DNA of 64,000 nt from DATKFM01 sp046154965 (lineage in GTDB: Bacteria > Pseudomonadota > Alphaproteobacteria > Dongiales > Dongiaceae), in the NCBI GenBank assembly GCA_046154965.1, contig JBJXDY010000015.1, positions 33,122 through 97,121 on the forward strand. The letters are read 5' to 3'. Both the position numbers and the translations under genes were made by a program. The notes under the pieces are model-generated. The model was not told the DNA's origin, ran no database searches, and worked only from the letters and a program-made list of their open reading frames with translations. Shown piece after piece: positions 17,069-25,491 of this stretch. Position 1 is the first letter of the stretch. The number at the start of each line of letters is the position of its first letter.

Positions 17069-18238
17069 ATGACCGCCCCTGCCATCCGCGGAAACTGGAA
17101 CTATCCCACCAAGGTGCGCTTCGGCGCCGGCCGCATCGCCGAGCTGCCCGACGCCTGCAAGGAGCTGGGCATGAAGCGGCCGCTGATCGTCACCGATCCT
17201 GGCCTGGCGGCGCTGCCGATGATCAAGGACGCCGTCGCCGCCTGCGAGACGGCCGGCCTCGGCGTCGCGGTCTTCTCCGACATCAAGAGCAATCCCAACG
17301 GCAAGAATGTGGATGACGGCCTCAAGGTGCTGCGCGCCGGCAAGCATGACGGCGTGGTCGCCTTCGGCGGCGGCAGCGCGCTCGATGCCGGCAAGGCCAT
17401 CGCCCTGATGGCCGGGCAGAAGCGGCCGATCTGGGATTTCGAGGATGTGGGCGACAACTGGCTGCGGGTCGATCCTGCCGGGGTCGCGCCGATCATCGCC
17501 GTGCCCACCACCTCGGGCACCGGCTCGGAGGTCGGCCGCGTCTCCGTCATCACCAAGGAAGATACCCACCAGAAGAAGCTCATCTTCCATCCGAAGGTGC
17601 AGCCCTCGATCGTCATCGACGATCCCGCGCTCACCATCGGCCTGCCGGCGAAGATCACCGCCGCGACAGGCATGGACGCGCTCGCCCATTGCTTCGAGGC
17701 CTATTGCGCACCGGGTTACCACCCGATGGCCGACGGCATCGCGCTCGAGGGCATGCGGCTGATCAAGGAATGGCTGCCGATCGCCGTGAAGGACGGCAAG
17801 AACCTGGAGGCGCGCTCCCACATGATGGCGGCCGCCACCATGGGTGCGACCGCGTTCCAGAAAGGCCTGGGCGCGATCCACTCGCTCTCCCATCCCGTGG
17901 GCGCGGTGTACGACACCCATCACGGCCTGACCAATGCCGTGGTCATGCCTTATGTCATGCAGTTCAACCGCAAGGCCATCGAGGAGAAGATGACGCGGCT
18001 CGCTGCCTATCTCGGCCTGAAGAACCCCGGCTATCAGGCGGTGCTCGACTGGGTGCTGGCGCTGCGCAAGGAGATCGGCATCCCGCACACCCTCAAGGAC
18101 ATCGGCGTCGGCACCGACAAGCTGGACTCGCTGTCCCAGGAAGCCTTCAACGACCCCTCCACCGGCGGCAACCCCGTCCCCGCCGGCGTGCCGGAGATGA
18201 AGCAGATGTTCATCGCCAGCATCGAGGGAAGGCTGTAG
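17069..18238 (+). CDS. Iron-containing alcohol dehydrogenase
   Basis: This 389-residue protein is a group III alcohol dehydrogenase. GGGSALDAGK binds NAD, VPTTSGTGSEV follows, and the metal ligands lie in GMDALAHCFEAY (Asp and His), GAIHSLSHPVGA (His) and DTHHGLTNAVVMP (His). The whole family length is present. It reads in the same direction as the permease, ligase and aldehyde dehydrogenase. In a glutamylated-ethanolamine route it could convert the alcohol to the aldehyde that the enzyme at 11727 then oxidises; this is inference. Confidence 0.9.
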   Translation: MTAPAIRGNWNYPTKVRFGAGRIAELPDACKELGMKRPLIVTDPGLAALPMIKDAVAACETAGLGVAVFSDIKSNPNGKNVDDGLKVLRAGKHDGVVAFGGGSALDAGKAIALMAGQKRPIWDFEDVGDNWLRVDPAGVAPIIAVPTTSGTGSEVGRVSVITKEDTHQKKLIFHPKVQPSIVIDDPALTIGLPAKITAATGMDALAHCFEAYCAPGYHPMADGIALEGMRLIKEWLPIAVKDGKNLEARSHMMAAATMGATAFQKGLGAIHSLSHPVGAVYDTHHGLTNAVVMPYVMQFNRKAIEEKMTRLAAYLGLKNPGYQAVLDWVLALRKEIGIPHTLKDIGVGTDKLDSLSQEAFNDPSTGGNPVPAGVPEMKQMFIASIEGRL

Positions 18239-18260
18239 GACACGACGGCACGGATCTTGT

Positions 18261-18285
18261 AGGGGCGGGTTTCAAACCCGCCCTT
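18261..18285. terminator. Palindrome after the alcohol dehydrogenase gene
   Basis: GGGCGGGTTT (18263-18272) faces AAACCCGCCC (18274-18283), with weaker pairs extending to 18261 and 18285. It lies 22 bases past the stop and could end transcription from the plus strand, although only two T residues follow. A looser, related palindrome follows at about 18328-18352. Confidence 0.45.
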
Positions 18286-18413
18286 GCGGTGCGGGAATAA
18301 TTTCCACAAGCAAAGCTGCCTCGATAGGGCAAGTTATAAACCCGGCCCTACCGATTGCAGGCCTCGCGCCGACGGGCTTAGATAGACTTGGTGCAGGCGT
18401 TGCGGGGCAAAGA

Positions 18414-19199
18414 ATGACGGCAGCATTTGACAACGTCGCGCATCTTCTGATGCGCGAACATGCCGATGGCGCACGGTACCACCTCCTGCCGCCCGAAACC
18501 GGCGTCACCAACCTCGATGCCGCCTACGCCGTCCAGCGCCGCTATGTCGAGCTGATGATCCCCAAGGCCGGCAGGCCCGCCGGCTACAAGATCGGCCTCA
18601 CCTCCGCCCGCATGCAGAAAATGTGCAACATCGACCGGCCGTTGGCCGGCGTCGTGCTGGCCAGCCGCGTGATGCAAAGCGGCGCCGTGCTGCACACCGG
18701 CAGTTACGGCCGTATGGGCCTGGAGTTCGAAGTCGGCGTCCGGCTCGGCCGCGACCTGCCGCCGCGGGCGACGCCCTATAACCTGGACGAAGTTGCCCTG
18801 GCCGTCGACGGCGTCTGTGCCGGTGTCGAAGTGGTCGACGACCGCAACGCCGACTACAAGGTGCTGGAGGCTCTGTCGCTGATCGCCGACAACGCCTGGA
18901 ACGCGGGCATCGTGCTCGGCGATTTCACCAAATCCTGGAGCGATCTCGAGAGCGCCTGCGGTGTGATGAAATTCAATGGCGAGAAAGCCGACCGCGGCTT
19001 CGGCCGCGATGTGCTCGGCCATCCCTTCATTCCCCTGACCTGGCTGGCCAATCACCTCGCCGCCTCTGGCAACGGACTCAAGGCCGGCGACATCGTGATG
19101 ACCGGCAGCCTGATCCCTACGCGGTTTCCGAAGGAGCCGGGCCAATTCCGCTTCGATCTCTCGGGCGTCGGCTCGGTCGAACTGTCGGTCGCCGTATGA
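18414..19199 (+). CDS. 2-keto-4-pentenoate hydratase / fumarylacetoacetate hydrolase-fold enzyme
   Basis: The 261-residue protein matches the MhpD/HpaH hydratase family, which adds water to 2-hydroxydienoates in aromatic ring-cleavage pathways. Typical parts are GYKIGLTSARMQ, GRMGLEFEVGVRLGRDLPP (with the metal-binding glutamates), CAGVEVVDDRN, ADNAWNAGIVLG and AGDIVMTGSLIP. No other aromatic catabolism gene is nearby, so its pathway is unknown. It may be a relative recruited for another substrate. Confidence 0.82.
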   Translation: MTAAFDNVAHLLMREHADGARYHLLPPETGVTNLDAAYAVQRRYVELMIPKAGRPAGYKIGLTSARMQKMCNIDRPLAGVVLASRVMQSGAVLHTGSYGRMGLEFEVGVRLGRDLPPRATPYNLDEVALAVDGVCAGVEVVDDRNADYKVLEALSLIADNAWNAGIVLGDFTKSWSDLESACGVMKFNGEKADRGFGRDVLGHPFIPLTWLANHLAASGNGLKAGDIVMTGSLIPTRFPKEPGQFRFDLSGVGSVELSVAV

Positions 19200-19237
19200 G
19201 ATCACACTGGCGGGAACTGAGCCACCCAAGCGGCACC

Positions 19238-19840
19238 CTACCCCACCTCCACCACCAGTTCCGTCGGCCCGCCGGGCGCGTTGATGGTCCAGCCGGGGAT
19301 CGGCAGGTCGAACGGGCAGGACGATACCACGCAGATCAGGTCCATCCTCGCCCTGAGCACTACATAGCCGCCCGGTGGCACGCTGTTGGGCGGCGAGAGC
19401 AGCTTGCCGCCGGGTTCGACTACCGTGTTGGTGAAGAAGTTCACCGGCTGCGGCACCACCTCGATCCCATGACCTAGACGCGCCATGGCGCTGCGCAGAT
19501 TCTCCGAGCAGCTCGCGTGCGGACCGACGAAGCCGAACTGCTCGTAGCGCGCCTGGTCGCACGCCGCGATCATCATGTCATGCATGCCGGCGGCGCCGTC
19601 TTCCACCAGATCCAGCATCGGCCGGCGGAAGCGCGACAGGAAGGTGTCGCCCGGGCGCGGTTTGATGGAGCGTGTGGTGACCCAGCTGTGCATCGGCGAC
19701 AGCCACTCCCACACATTATCGGCAGCATAAGCGAAGAAATCCGCCGCCTGCGCGCCTTTCGGCGTGGTCAGCCGCAACATTTGTCCTTGCGCTACTGGGA
19801 ACGCCAATCCGCTTCGCGGGGGAATTGTCTCTGTCGTCAT
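19238..19840 (-). CDS. DUF1989 protein (urea carboxylase-associated family)
   Basis: This 200-residue protein belongs to DUF1989, whose best-known members are the urea carboxylase-associated proteins, since shown to be subunits of carboxyguanidine deiminase. Visible features are GQAADFFAY-like GAQAADFFAYAAD, HASCSENLRSAMARLG with a conserved cysteine, PQPVNFFTNT and a PPGGYVVLRA strand. I chose the ATG at 19840; a GTG lies 15 bases upstream. The usual partner subunit and the carboxylase are absent here, so a different, possibly amine-linked reaction is likely. Confidence 0.78.
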   Translation of the reverse strand: MTTETIPPRSGLAFPVAQGQMLRLTTPKGAQAADFFAYAADNVWEWLSPMHSWVTTRSIKPRPGDTFLSRFRRPMLDLVEDGAAGMHDMMIAACDQARYEQFGFVGPHASCSENLRSAMARLGHGIEVVPQPVNFFTNTVVEPGGKLLSPPNSVPPGGYVVLRARMDLICVVSSCPFDLPIPGWTINAPGGPTELVVEVG

Positions 19841-19892
19841 GCTTCGCACCGTCACACAAGAAAACTCGCGGCATCGAATCTAGCATAGCGTC

Positions 19893-20558
19893 TCAGCGCA
19901 AACGCAACCGGCGCCAAGCAGCCATCAATCCTCGTCGCAGGAGGATTGGCAAGAGCGGCCCCACCATGATTGGCACGCCGACAACAACAAGCAGCCATAG
20001 GGTGCCTTGGAGATAATCGGAGAAGATCGGCTCATCGATAACAGGCGGAATCGCGGTTTCGTATCCAATGCGTTTCTGCTCCTCGAGGTATGTGGCAATG
20101 CCTAGGAACGGCCAAAAGAGGCATACCGACGCCATTCCGAAGGCGAGAAAACACACTTGCCAAAGGCGCGGACCTTGCCATGACGCGGCACTTCGCGCCA
20201 GCATCCATCGGCGAAACGCCGGTAGAATATGCAAAAGTACAGCAGTCGCCACAATCATCGGCAGTACCGGAAGAAACAAGCTAAGGAGCACCGCAGGCAG
20301 ATGGAAACTCGGATCGCCGGAACTGCCGTAAACAGTACTTAGCGCATCGAAGTACAATGCAAGCGCAGGCGCCGTTCCGGTCAATCCCCAGGCCAACAGC
20401 GCCTGCACCAGCATTGGAAACGTCACGGCCCAAGTGAGGTATGCCGCGGCGCTGTCAGAATTCTGTGCCTGTGCCTGGACAACCGAGGCTGCTGTTGTCC
20501 AGGCAGCACTCCAGACGGAGTACTCAAGAGCGAAGATCCAGTTTCGGCAGCAACGCAA
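19893..20558 (-). CDS. Membrane protein of unknown function
   Basis: The frame encodes about 221 residues with four clear hydrophobic segments (around AVTFPMLVQALLAWGL, LPAVLLSLFLPVLPMIVATAVLL, VCFLAFGMASVCLFWPFLGI and LWLLVVVGVPIMVGPLLPIL). No family is recognised. The only start at the left of the frame is a TTG without a ribosome site, so the 5' end may lie elsewhere or be broken. Sequence between 20559 and 20705 shows no other gene. It belongs to an AT-richer accessory stretch. Confidence 0.45.
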   Translation of the reverse strand: MRCCRNWIFALEYSVWSAAWTTAASVVQAQAQNSDSAAAYLTWAVTFPMLVQALLAWGLTGTAPALALYFDALSTVYGSSGDPSFHLPAVLLSLFLPVLPMIVATAVLLHILPAFRRWMLARSAASWQGPRLWQVCFLAFGMASVCLFWPFLGIATYLEEQKRIGYETAIPPVIDEPIFSDYLQGTLWLLVVVGVPIMVGPLLPILLRRGLMAAWRRLRLR

Positions 20559-20705
20559 AGCCAGTATCCCCGAATAACTGCGCGATCCGAATATCGCCAG
20601 CGATCAAGGCAGCCTTTTGGCTCAGTCTGCACAACATTGTGACGTCGACAGTATCATGGCGTCGACGCATTGGCTCATGGCCAGCACGCGATGCCCATCA
20701 CAAGT

Positions 20706-21104
20706 TCAAGGTGTCCATTTGTCGTGTGGATCGCTGTCGATCCACTGGGGCTCTCCAATCAGCTCCAATCGACCATCCGGCGTGATCTGCAATGTTCCGC
20801 TCACGCGCTGAGACCATTGCGACTGCTGCCCGAACTCCTCTGCGCGACCATGAAGCGCCAGCTGACGCGCATCCTCGCCTTGGAACGTTCGTGGACTTAC
20901 CTGCAGAGTCGGGAACTCAGTTCCAGCTTCGAAGTCATAGCGGTCATTGTAGTTATGATTTATGAGCCCTCGAAATTCGATCTTGTCCCCGCGTCGAGTG
21001 AATCCGAAGTTTCCATCGCCACGCAACTGCGCACCGCCTGCAGCGCCCCAAAGATCCAGCTCACCCATGCCGGGTAGGGTCGACCAATCGAACGGTGCCG
21101 TCAC
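20706..21104 (-). CDS. Hypothetical protein, second gene of an accessory pair
   Basis: This 132-residue protein appears to be a compact beta-rich domain: GAQLRGDGNFGFTRRGDKIE, a NYNDRYDFEAGTEFP loop, an amphipathic helix (DARQLALHGRAEEFG), and a last strand pair ending LELIGEPQWID. It resembles, from memory only, small domains at the ends of large secreted or polymorphic-toxin proteins. No signal peptide is present. Its start overlaps the stop of 21101 by four bases, so the two genes are translationally coupled. Confidence 0.55.
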   Translation of the reverse strand: MTAPFDWSTLPGMGELDLWGAAGGAQLRGDGNFGFTRRGDKIEFRGLINHNYNDRYDFEAGTEFPTLQVSPRTFQGEDARQLALHGRAEEFGQQSQWSQRVSGTLQITPDGRLELIGEPQWIDSDPHDKWTP

Positions 21105-21781
21105 GAACTACGCTCGATAGTCTCACCGTCGCGCAAGTTCAATAGGTCATCCCCGATCCGCTCCCATTTGGACGTTGAGGACATCGTGCGGGGTAGGCCG
21201 TCGACATAAACAGTTTCCCTTTGGACTTTCGGGTTGGTCATCCAGTCGATGAAGTGCTGTTGAATACGCGCCTCCGGGTTCGTCACCGCATCGAACTGCC
21301 GCAGATACTCGGGGCTGTAGTGGGCGATTCCTCCATTTTTATCGAGATGTCGGCGAAGTGCTTTCGCTGACTCCCCCGCAGTCAAGGCGCCATATGCCCT
21401 TAAGTTGCCTTCGACCTGATTGAGCAAATCCTCGGTTTCATCAAGCTTCTTGTTCAGGTCTTTCCGATCCTCAACCCGTCGCCGTACTTCAGATTGATCG
21501 CGCATCGCAACTGGATCGTTCTGCCGCGCCTCCGCTCGCCGGCGGGCTTCCTGGGCATAGGCGCGGCGCCTTCGTTCCGATTCCTCGATCGCGTCTGCAG
21601 CGTCATGGACAGATGGACCGCCGGTGGCGGTTGTCCGCTCGATGGGCGGCCGCCAGCCCATGGCAGCGATGCGAGGCATTTCTTCCTCCTCGATGCGCTC
21701 CAGCTTTTCCTGCCGGAGCAGGCGGCGATGAATTTCCTTCTGCTCGGCATCAAAATCGCGGTCTCTCGGCGTTCCCGACAT
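21101..21781 (-). CDS. Hypothetical coiled-coil protein, first gene of an accessory pair
   Basis: This 226-residue protein is highly charged. Residues 1-125 are mostly helical and probably coiled-coil (KEIHRRLLRQEKLERIEEEE, ESERRRRAYAQEARRRAEAR, KDLNKKLDETEDLLNQVEG). The C-terminal 90 residues look globular (YSPEYLRQFDAVTNPEARIQ, then HFIDWMTNP). There is no signal peptide or membrane segment. GAGGA precedes the ATG at 21781 by seven bases. With its coupled neighbour it might be an effector or structural pair of a mobile element; I cannot assign it. Confidence 0.6.
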   Translation of the reverse strand: MSGTPRDRDFDAEQKEIHRRLLRQEKLERIEEEEMPRIAAMGWRPPIERTTATGGPSVHDAADAIEESERRRRAYAQEARRRAEARQNDPVAMRDQSEVRRRVEDRKDLNKKLDETEDLLNQVEGNLRAYGALTAGESAKALRRHLDKNGGIAHYSPEYLRQFDAVTNPEARIQQHFIDWMTNPKVQRETVYVDGLPRTMSSTSKWERIGDDLLNLRDGETIERSS

Positions 21782-21815
21782 GGCGCCATCCTCTGGATTG
21801 GGCGTTTACGCTTGC

Positions 21816-21845
21816 ATCATATAAATTTTACGCATAACATGTCAA
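21816..21845 (-). promoter_or_regulatory. Strong sigma70-like promoter of the accessory pair
   Basis: On the minus strand, TTGACA (21840-21845) is followed by an 18-base spacer and TATGAT (21816-21821), about 35 bases before the start at 21781. The -35 is a perfect consensus match and the DNA is locally AT-rich. Confidence 0.65.
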
Positions 21846-22242
21846 GAACAAAACGGCAACTTCTGCACAGCGCGGTGGATGGTGTTTTCCCGGATTACCC
21901 CCAAAACGGGCGCGGCATCTCCTGGGCAAAAGGGCTATGCATAATACGTACTATTGGATGCCAGAATGGCGGGTCGCCAGGTTTGCTCGGCAGACGAGTC
22001 CGCTGGACAAATCGCGCGTGCGATTTTTCGCTTGGCGTGGGGTTGATCGCACAGAATCGAGTTTCCGGCGGATCTCCAGCGGTCGTCCCTGCCGGGCTCT
22101 GTACACTCCGCAGCCGCCACGTCTTCGCATGAATTCTTCTACGGCCGACGGGCGGTGCCGCAGGATTCCCCGCTGGACATGGGGTCGATTGCTCGAATTG
22201 AGGGCCTCCGCTGGACGGCCCGGCGGACGAACCGCCCAGCGG
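21846..22242. other. Gene-free stretch between the accessory pair and putA
   Basis: About 400 bases with mixed base composition lie between the divergent-facing accessory promoter and the putA stop. The only open frame is the start of a giant antisense shadow. I see no RNA gene, repeat or clear terminator. Confidence 0.5.
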
Positions 22243-25200
22243 TCAGCCCGCCCCCTCCTCCAGGGACAAGAGCGACGCGTTGCCACCGGCCGCCGTGGTG
22301 TCGATGGTCAGCGTCCGCTCCGTCGCGAAGCGGTGGAGATAGCGCGGACCGCCGGCCTTCGGTCCGGTGCCGGAGAGGCCTTCGCCGCCGAAGGGCTGCA
22401 CGCCCACCACGGCGCCGATCATGTTGCGGTTGACGTAGGCGTTGCCCACCCGCAGCCGCTCATGGATGTAGCGCACCCGGGAATCGATGCGGCTGTGGAT
22501 GCCGAGCGTGAGGCCGTAGCCGGTGGCGTTCACGGCGTCCAGCACCTGGTCCAGCCGCTCGCCGTCATACCTGACGACATGGAGGATGGGGCCGAACACC
22601 TCCGTCTCCAGCCGCGAGAGCTTGTCGATGCGGTAGGCCCGCGGCGCCACATAGCTGCCATGGGCGCAGTCCGCCGGCAGCTTCAGCTCGTGGATCAGCT
22701 CGCCCTCTTTCGCCATGCGCGCGCCGTGGGCCTCCAGCGTGGCTTTCGCCTCTGCGTCGATCACAGGCCCCACATCGGTGGACAGCAGGCCCGGATCGCC
22801 GATGCGCAGCTCCGCCATGGCGCCCGCCAGCATCTCCTCGATCTTCGGCGCCACGTCGTCCTGCAGGAACAGCACGCGCAAGGCCGAGCAGCGCTGCCCC
22901 GCGCTCTGGAAGCTGGAAATCAGCACGTCCCGCACCACCTGCTCCGGCAGCGCCGAGGAATCCACGATCATCGCGTTCTGCCCGCCGGTCTCCGCGATCA
23001 GCGGCACGATCGGCCCGTCGCGGGCGGCCAGCACGCGGTTGATCGCGCGCGCCGTGTCGGTGGAGCCGGTGAAGGCAACGCCCGCGATATCGGGATGGGC
23101 TGCCAGGGGCGCTCCCGCATTGGGCCCATCGCCCGGCAGCAGATGCAGCGCGTCGGCGGGCACGCCCGCCTGATGCAACAGCTTCACTGCCGCGGCGGCG
23201 ATCAGCGGCGTCCGCTCCGCCGGCTTGGCGATCACCGCGTTGCCGGCGGCGAGCGCCGCGGTCACCTGGCCCATGAAGATCGCCAGCGGAAAGTTCCAGG
23301 GCGAGATGCAGGCGAACACGCCGCGCCCTTCCAGCGCGATCTGGTTGCGCTCGCCGGTCGGCCCCGGCAGCGCCAGCGGCGACGCGAAATCCGCCCGCGC
23401 CCGTTCCGCATAATAGCGGCAGAAATCCACCGCCTCGCGCAGTTCGGCCAGCGCATCGGGAATGGTCTTGCCGGCCTCGCGCACGCAGAGCGCCATCAGC
23501 CGGCCGCGGTTCTGCTCCATCAGGTCGGCCGCGCGGTCCAGGCAAGCGGCGCGCTCGGCCGCCGGCGTGCCGTCCCAGGCCGGCCCCGCCCGCAGCGCCC
23601 GCTGCATCGCCGCGCCCACATCGGCCGCCGTCGCTTCCGTCACCTGGCCGACGGTCCGCCGCCGGTCAGCGGGATCGGTCACCGGCCGGCTCGCGCCGGA
23701 TTTGGCCACGCCGCCGATCAGCGGCGCCGCGGCGAAGCTCTCCGCCGCCGCCTGCGCCATGGCCTGCGCCAGCGGCTGCAGCTCGTTGAGATCCGTCAGG
23801 TCGATGCCCCGGGAGTTGCGCCGCGCCTCGCCGAACAGCTTGGCCGGCAGGGGAATGCGCGGATGCGGCTTCACAATGTGCTTCCGGAGCCGCGCCACCG
23901 GATCGGCGATCAGCTCGCCGATCGGCGCCGCCTCGTCGACGATGCGGTTGACGAAGGACGTGTTTGCGCCGTTCTCCAGCAGCCGCCGCACCAGATAGGC
24001 CAGCAGGTCTTCATGGCTGCCCACGGGCGCATAGATGCGCGCGGGGATGTTCAGCTTGTCGGCGCCGACCACCTCGTCATAGAGCGCGTCGCCCATGCCA
24101 TGCAGCCGCTGGAACTCGAAATCCCTGACATTGCCCGCCATCTCCACGATCGCCGAGAGGGTGTGGGCGTTGTGGGTGGCGAACATCGGGAAGATCGCCT
24201 CGCCATCCGCCAGCAGCTTGCGCGCGCAGGCCAGGTACGACACATCGGTCGAGGTCTTGCGCGTGAAGACGGGATAGCCGTGCAGCCCGCGCTCTTGGCT
24301 CCATTTGATCTCGCTGTCCCAATAGGCGCCCTTGACCAGCCGCACCATCAGCCGCCGCTGATGCCGCTGCGCCATCGCCTTCAGCCAATCGATCAGCGGC
24401 AGGCAGCGCTTCTGATAGGCCTGGATCGCCAGGCCCAGTCCTTTCCAGCCCTTGAGAGAAGCATCGCCGCTCATGGCCTCGATCACATCCAGCGAGATGT
24501 CGAGCCGCTCCGCCTCCTCCGCATCGATGGTGAAGCTGATATCGGCCGCCTTTGCCGCCTGGGCCAGTTTCACCACCCGCGGCACCACCTCCCGCATCAC
24601 CCGGTCGGCTTGCGCGAATTCGTAGCGCGGATGCAGCGCCGACAGCTTCACCGAGATGCCCGGCCCGGCGAACGGCCCGCGTCCCGCCGCCGCCTTGCCG
24701 ATGGCGCCGATGGCGGCATGGTAGGCGCGGTCATAGCGCTCCGCGTCGCGCAATGTGCGCGCCGCCTCGCCCAACATGTCGTAGGAATAGCGGTAGCCGC
24801 GTTTTTCCATCGCCTCGGCGCGCTCCAGCGCCTCGCCGATATCGCGGCCCATGACGAACTGCCGGCCGAGGATGCGCATCGCCTGGGTCACCGCCTGGCG
24901 GATGACAGGCTCGCCGCTGCGCACCACCAGCCGCCGCAACATGCCGCCGAGATCCCGCGCCTCCGGCGCCTCGAAGCGCATGATGCGGCCGGTCAGCATC
25001 AGCGCCCAGGTGGACGCGTTGACCAGCAGCGATTCGCTGGTGCCCAGATGCTTCTCCCAATCGGCATCGGCCAGCTTGTCCTTGATCAGCTCGTCGGCGG
25101 TCTCGGCATCGGGAATGCGCAGCAGCGCCTCCGCCAGGCACATCAGCACCACGCCCTCGCGGCTGGAGAGCTGGTATTCATGCATGAAGGCATCGATGCC

Positions 25201-25440
25201 GCCCTGGCCGACACGCTGCTCCCGCACCTTCAGCACGAGTTCGCGGGCGCGCCGGGCGATCCGGTCCAGCAGCTCGGCGGGCATTTCCGCCTCGCGCAGG
25301 AGCAGCTCGACAACAGCGGATTCGTCATCGCGGTATGTATCGCGAAGGCGCTGCCGCAACGGGTCGGCGGCGGCGGGCGGTTCGGACAGGATCATGGGCG
25401 GCATGGGCAATGCGACTGGAGGCTGGCGTTCCGCCGCCAC
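22243..25440 (-). CDS. putA: Bifunctional proline dehydrogenase / L-glutamate gamma-semialdehyde dehydrogenase
   Basis: The protein of about 1065 residues converts proline to glutamate in two channelled steps. The FAD-dependent proline dehydrogenase half has SVKLSALHPRYEFAQ, MVRLVKGAYWDSEIKWSQ and YPVFTRKTSTDVSYLACARK. The aldehyde dehydrogenase half has ISPWNFPLAIF, FTGSTDTARAIN, ETGGQNAMIVD (general base) and SAGQRCSALR (catalytic Cys). No ribbon-helix-helix domain is found at the N-terminus, so it is not self-regulating like the enteric PutA. The start is uncertain: GTG at 25440 follows GGGGGAG at usable spacing, while the GTG at 25449 is too close to it. Confidence 0.93.
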   Translation of the reverse strand: MAAERQPPVALPMPPMILSEPPAAADPLRQRLRDTYRDDESAVVELLLREAEMPAELLDRIARRARELVLKVREQRVGQGGIDAFMHEYQLSSREGVVLMCLAEALLRIPDAETADELIKDKLADADWEKHLGTSESLLVNASTWALMLTGRIMRFEAPEARDLGGMLRRLVVRSGEPVIRQAVTQAMRILGRQFVMGRDIGEALERAEAMEKRGYRYSYDMLGEAARTLRDAERYDRAYHAAIGAIGKAAAGRGPFAGPGISVKLSALHPRYEFAQADRVMREVVPRVVKLAQAAKAADISFTIDAEEAERLDISLDVIEAMSGDASLKGWKGLGLAIQAYQKRCLPLIDWLKAMAQRHQRRLMVRLVKGAYWDSEIKWSQERGLHGYPVFTRKTSTDVSYLACARKLLADGEAIFPMFATHNAHTLSAIVEMAGNVRDFEFQRLHGMGDALYDEVVGADKLNIPARIYAPVGSHEDLLAYLVRRLLENGANTSFVNRIVDEAAPIGELIADPVARLRKHIVKPHPRIPLPAKLFGEARRNSRGIDLTDLNELQPLAQAMAQAAAESFAAAPLIGGVAKSGASRPVTDPADRRRTVGQVTEATAADVGAAMQRALRAGPAWDGTPAAERAACLDRAADLMEQNRGRLMALCVREAGKTIPDALAELREAVDFCRYYAERARADFASPLALPGPTGERNQIALEGRGVFACISPWNFPLAIFMGQVTAALAAGNAVIAKPAERTPLIAAAAVKLLHQAGVPADALHLLPGDGPNAGAPLAAHPDIAGVAFTGSTDTARAINRVLAARDGPIVPLIAETGGQNAMIVDSSALPEQVVRDVLISSFQSAGQRCSALRVLFLQDDVAPKIEEMLAGAMAELRIGDPGLLSTDVGPVIDAEAKATLEAHGARMAKEGELIHELKLPADCAHGSYVAPRAYRIDKLSRLETEVFGPILHVVRYDGERLDQVLDAVNATGYGLTLGIHSRIDSRVRYIHERLRVGNAYVNRNMIGAVVGVQPFGGEGLSGTGPKAGGPRYLHRFATERTLTIDTTAAGGNASLLSLEEGAG

Positions 25441-25491
25441 CTCTACCACTCCCCCGCCCGCCGTCCAACGGCCGTGCGGTCCGCGGCGGTT

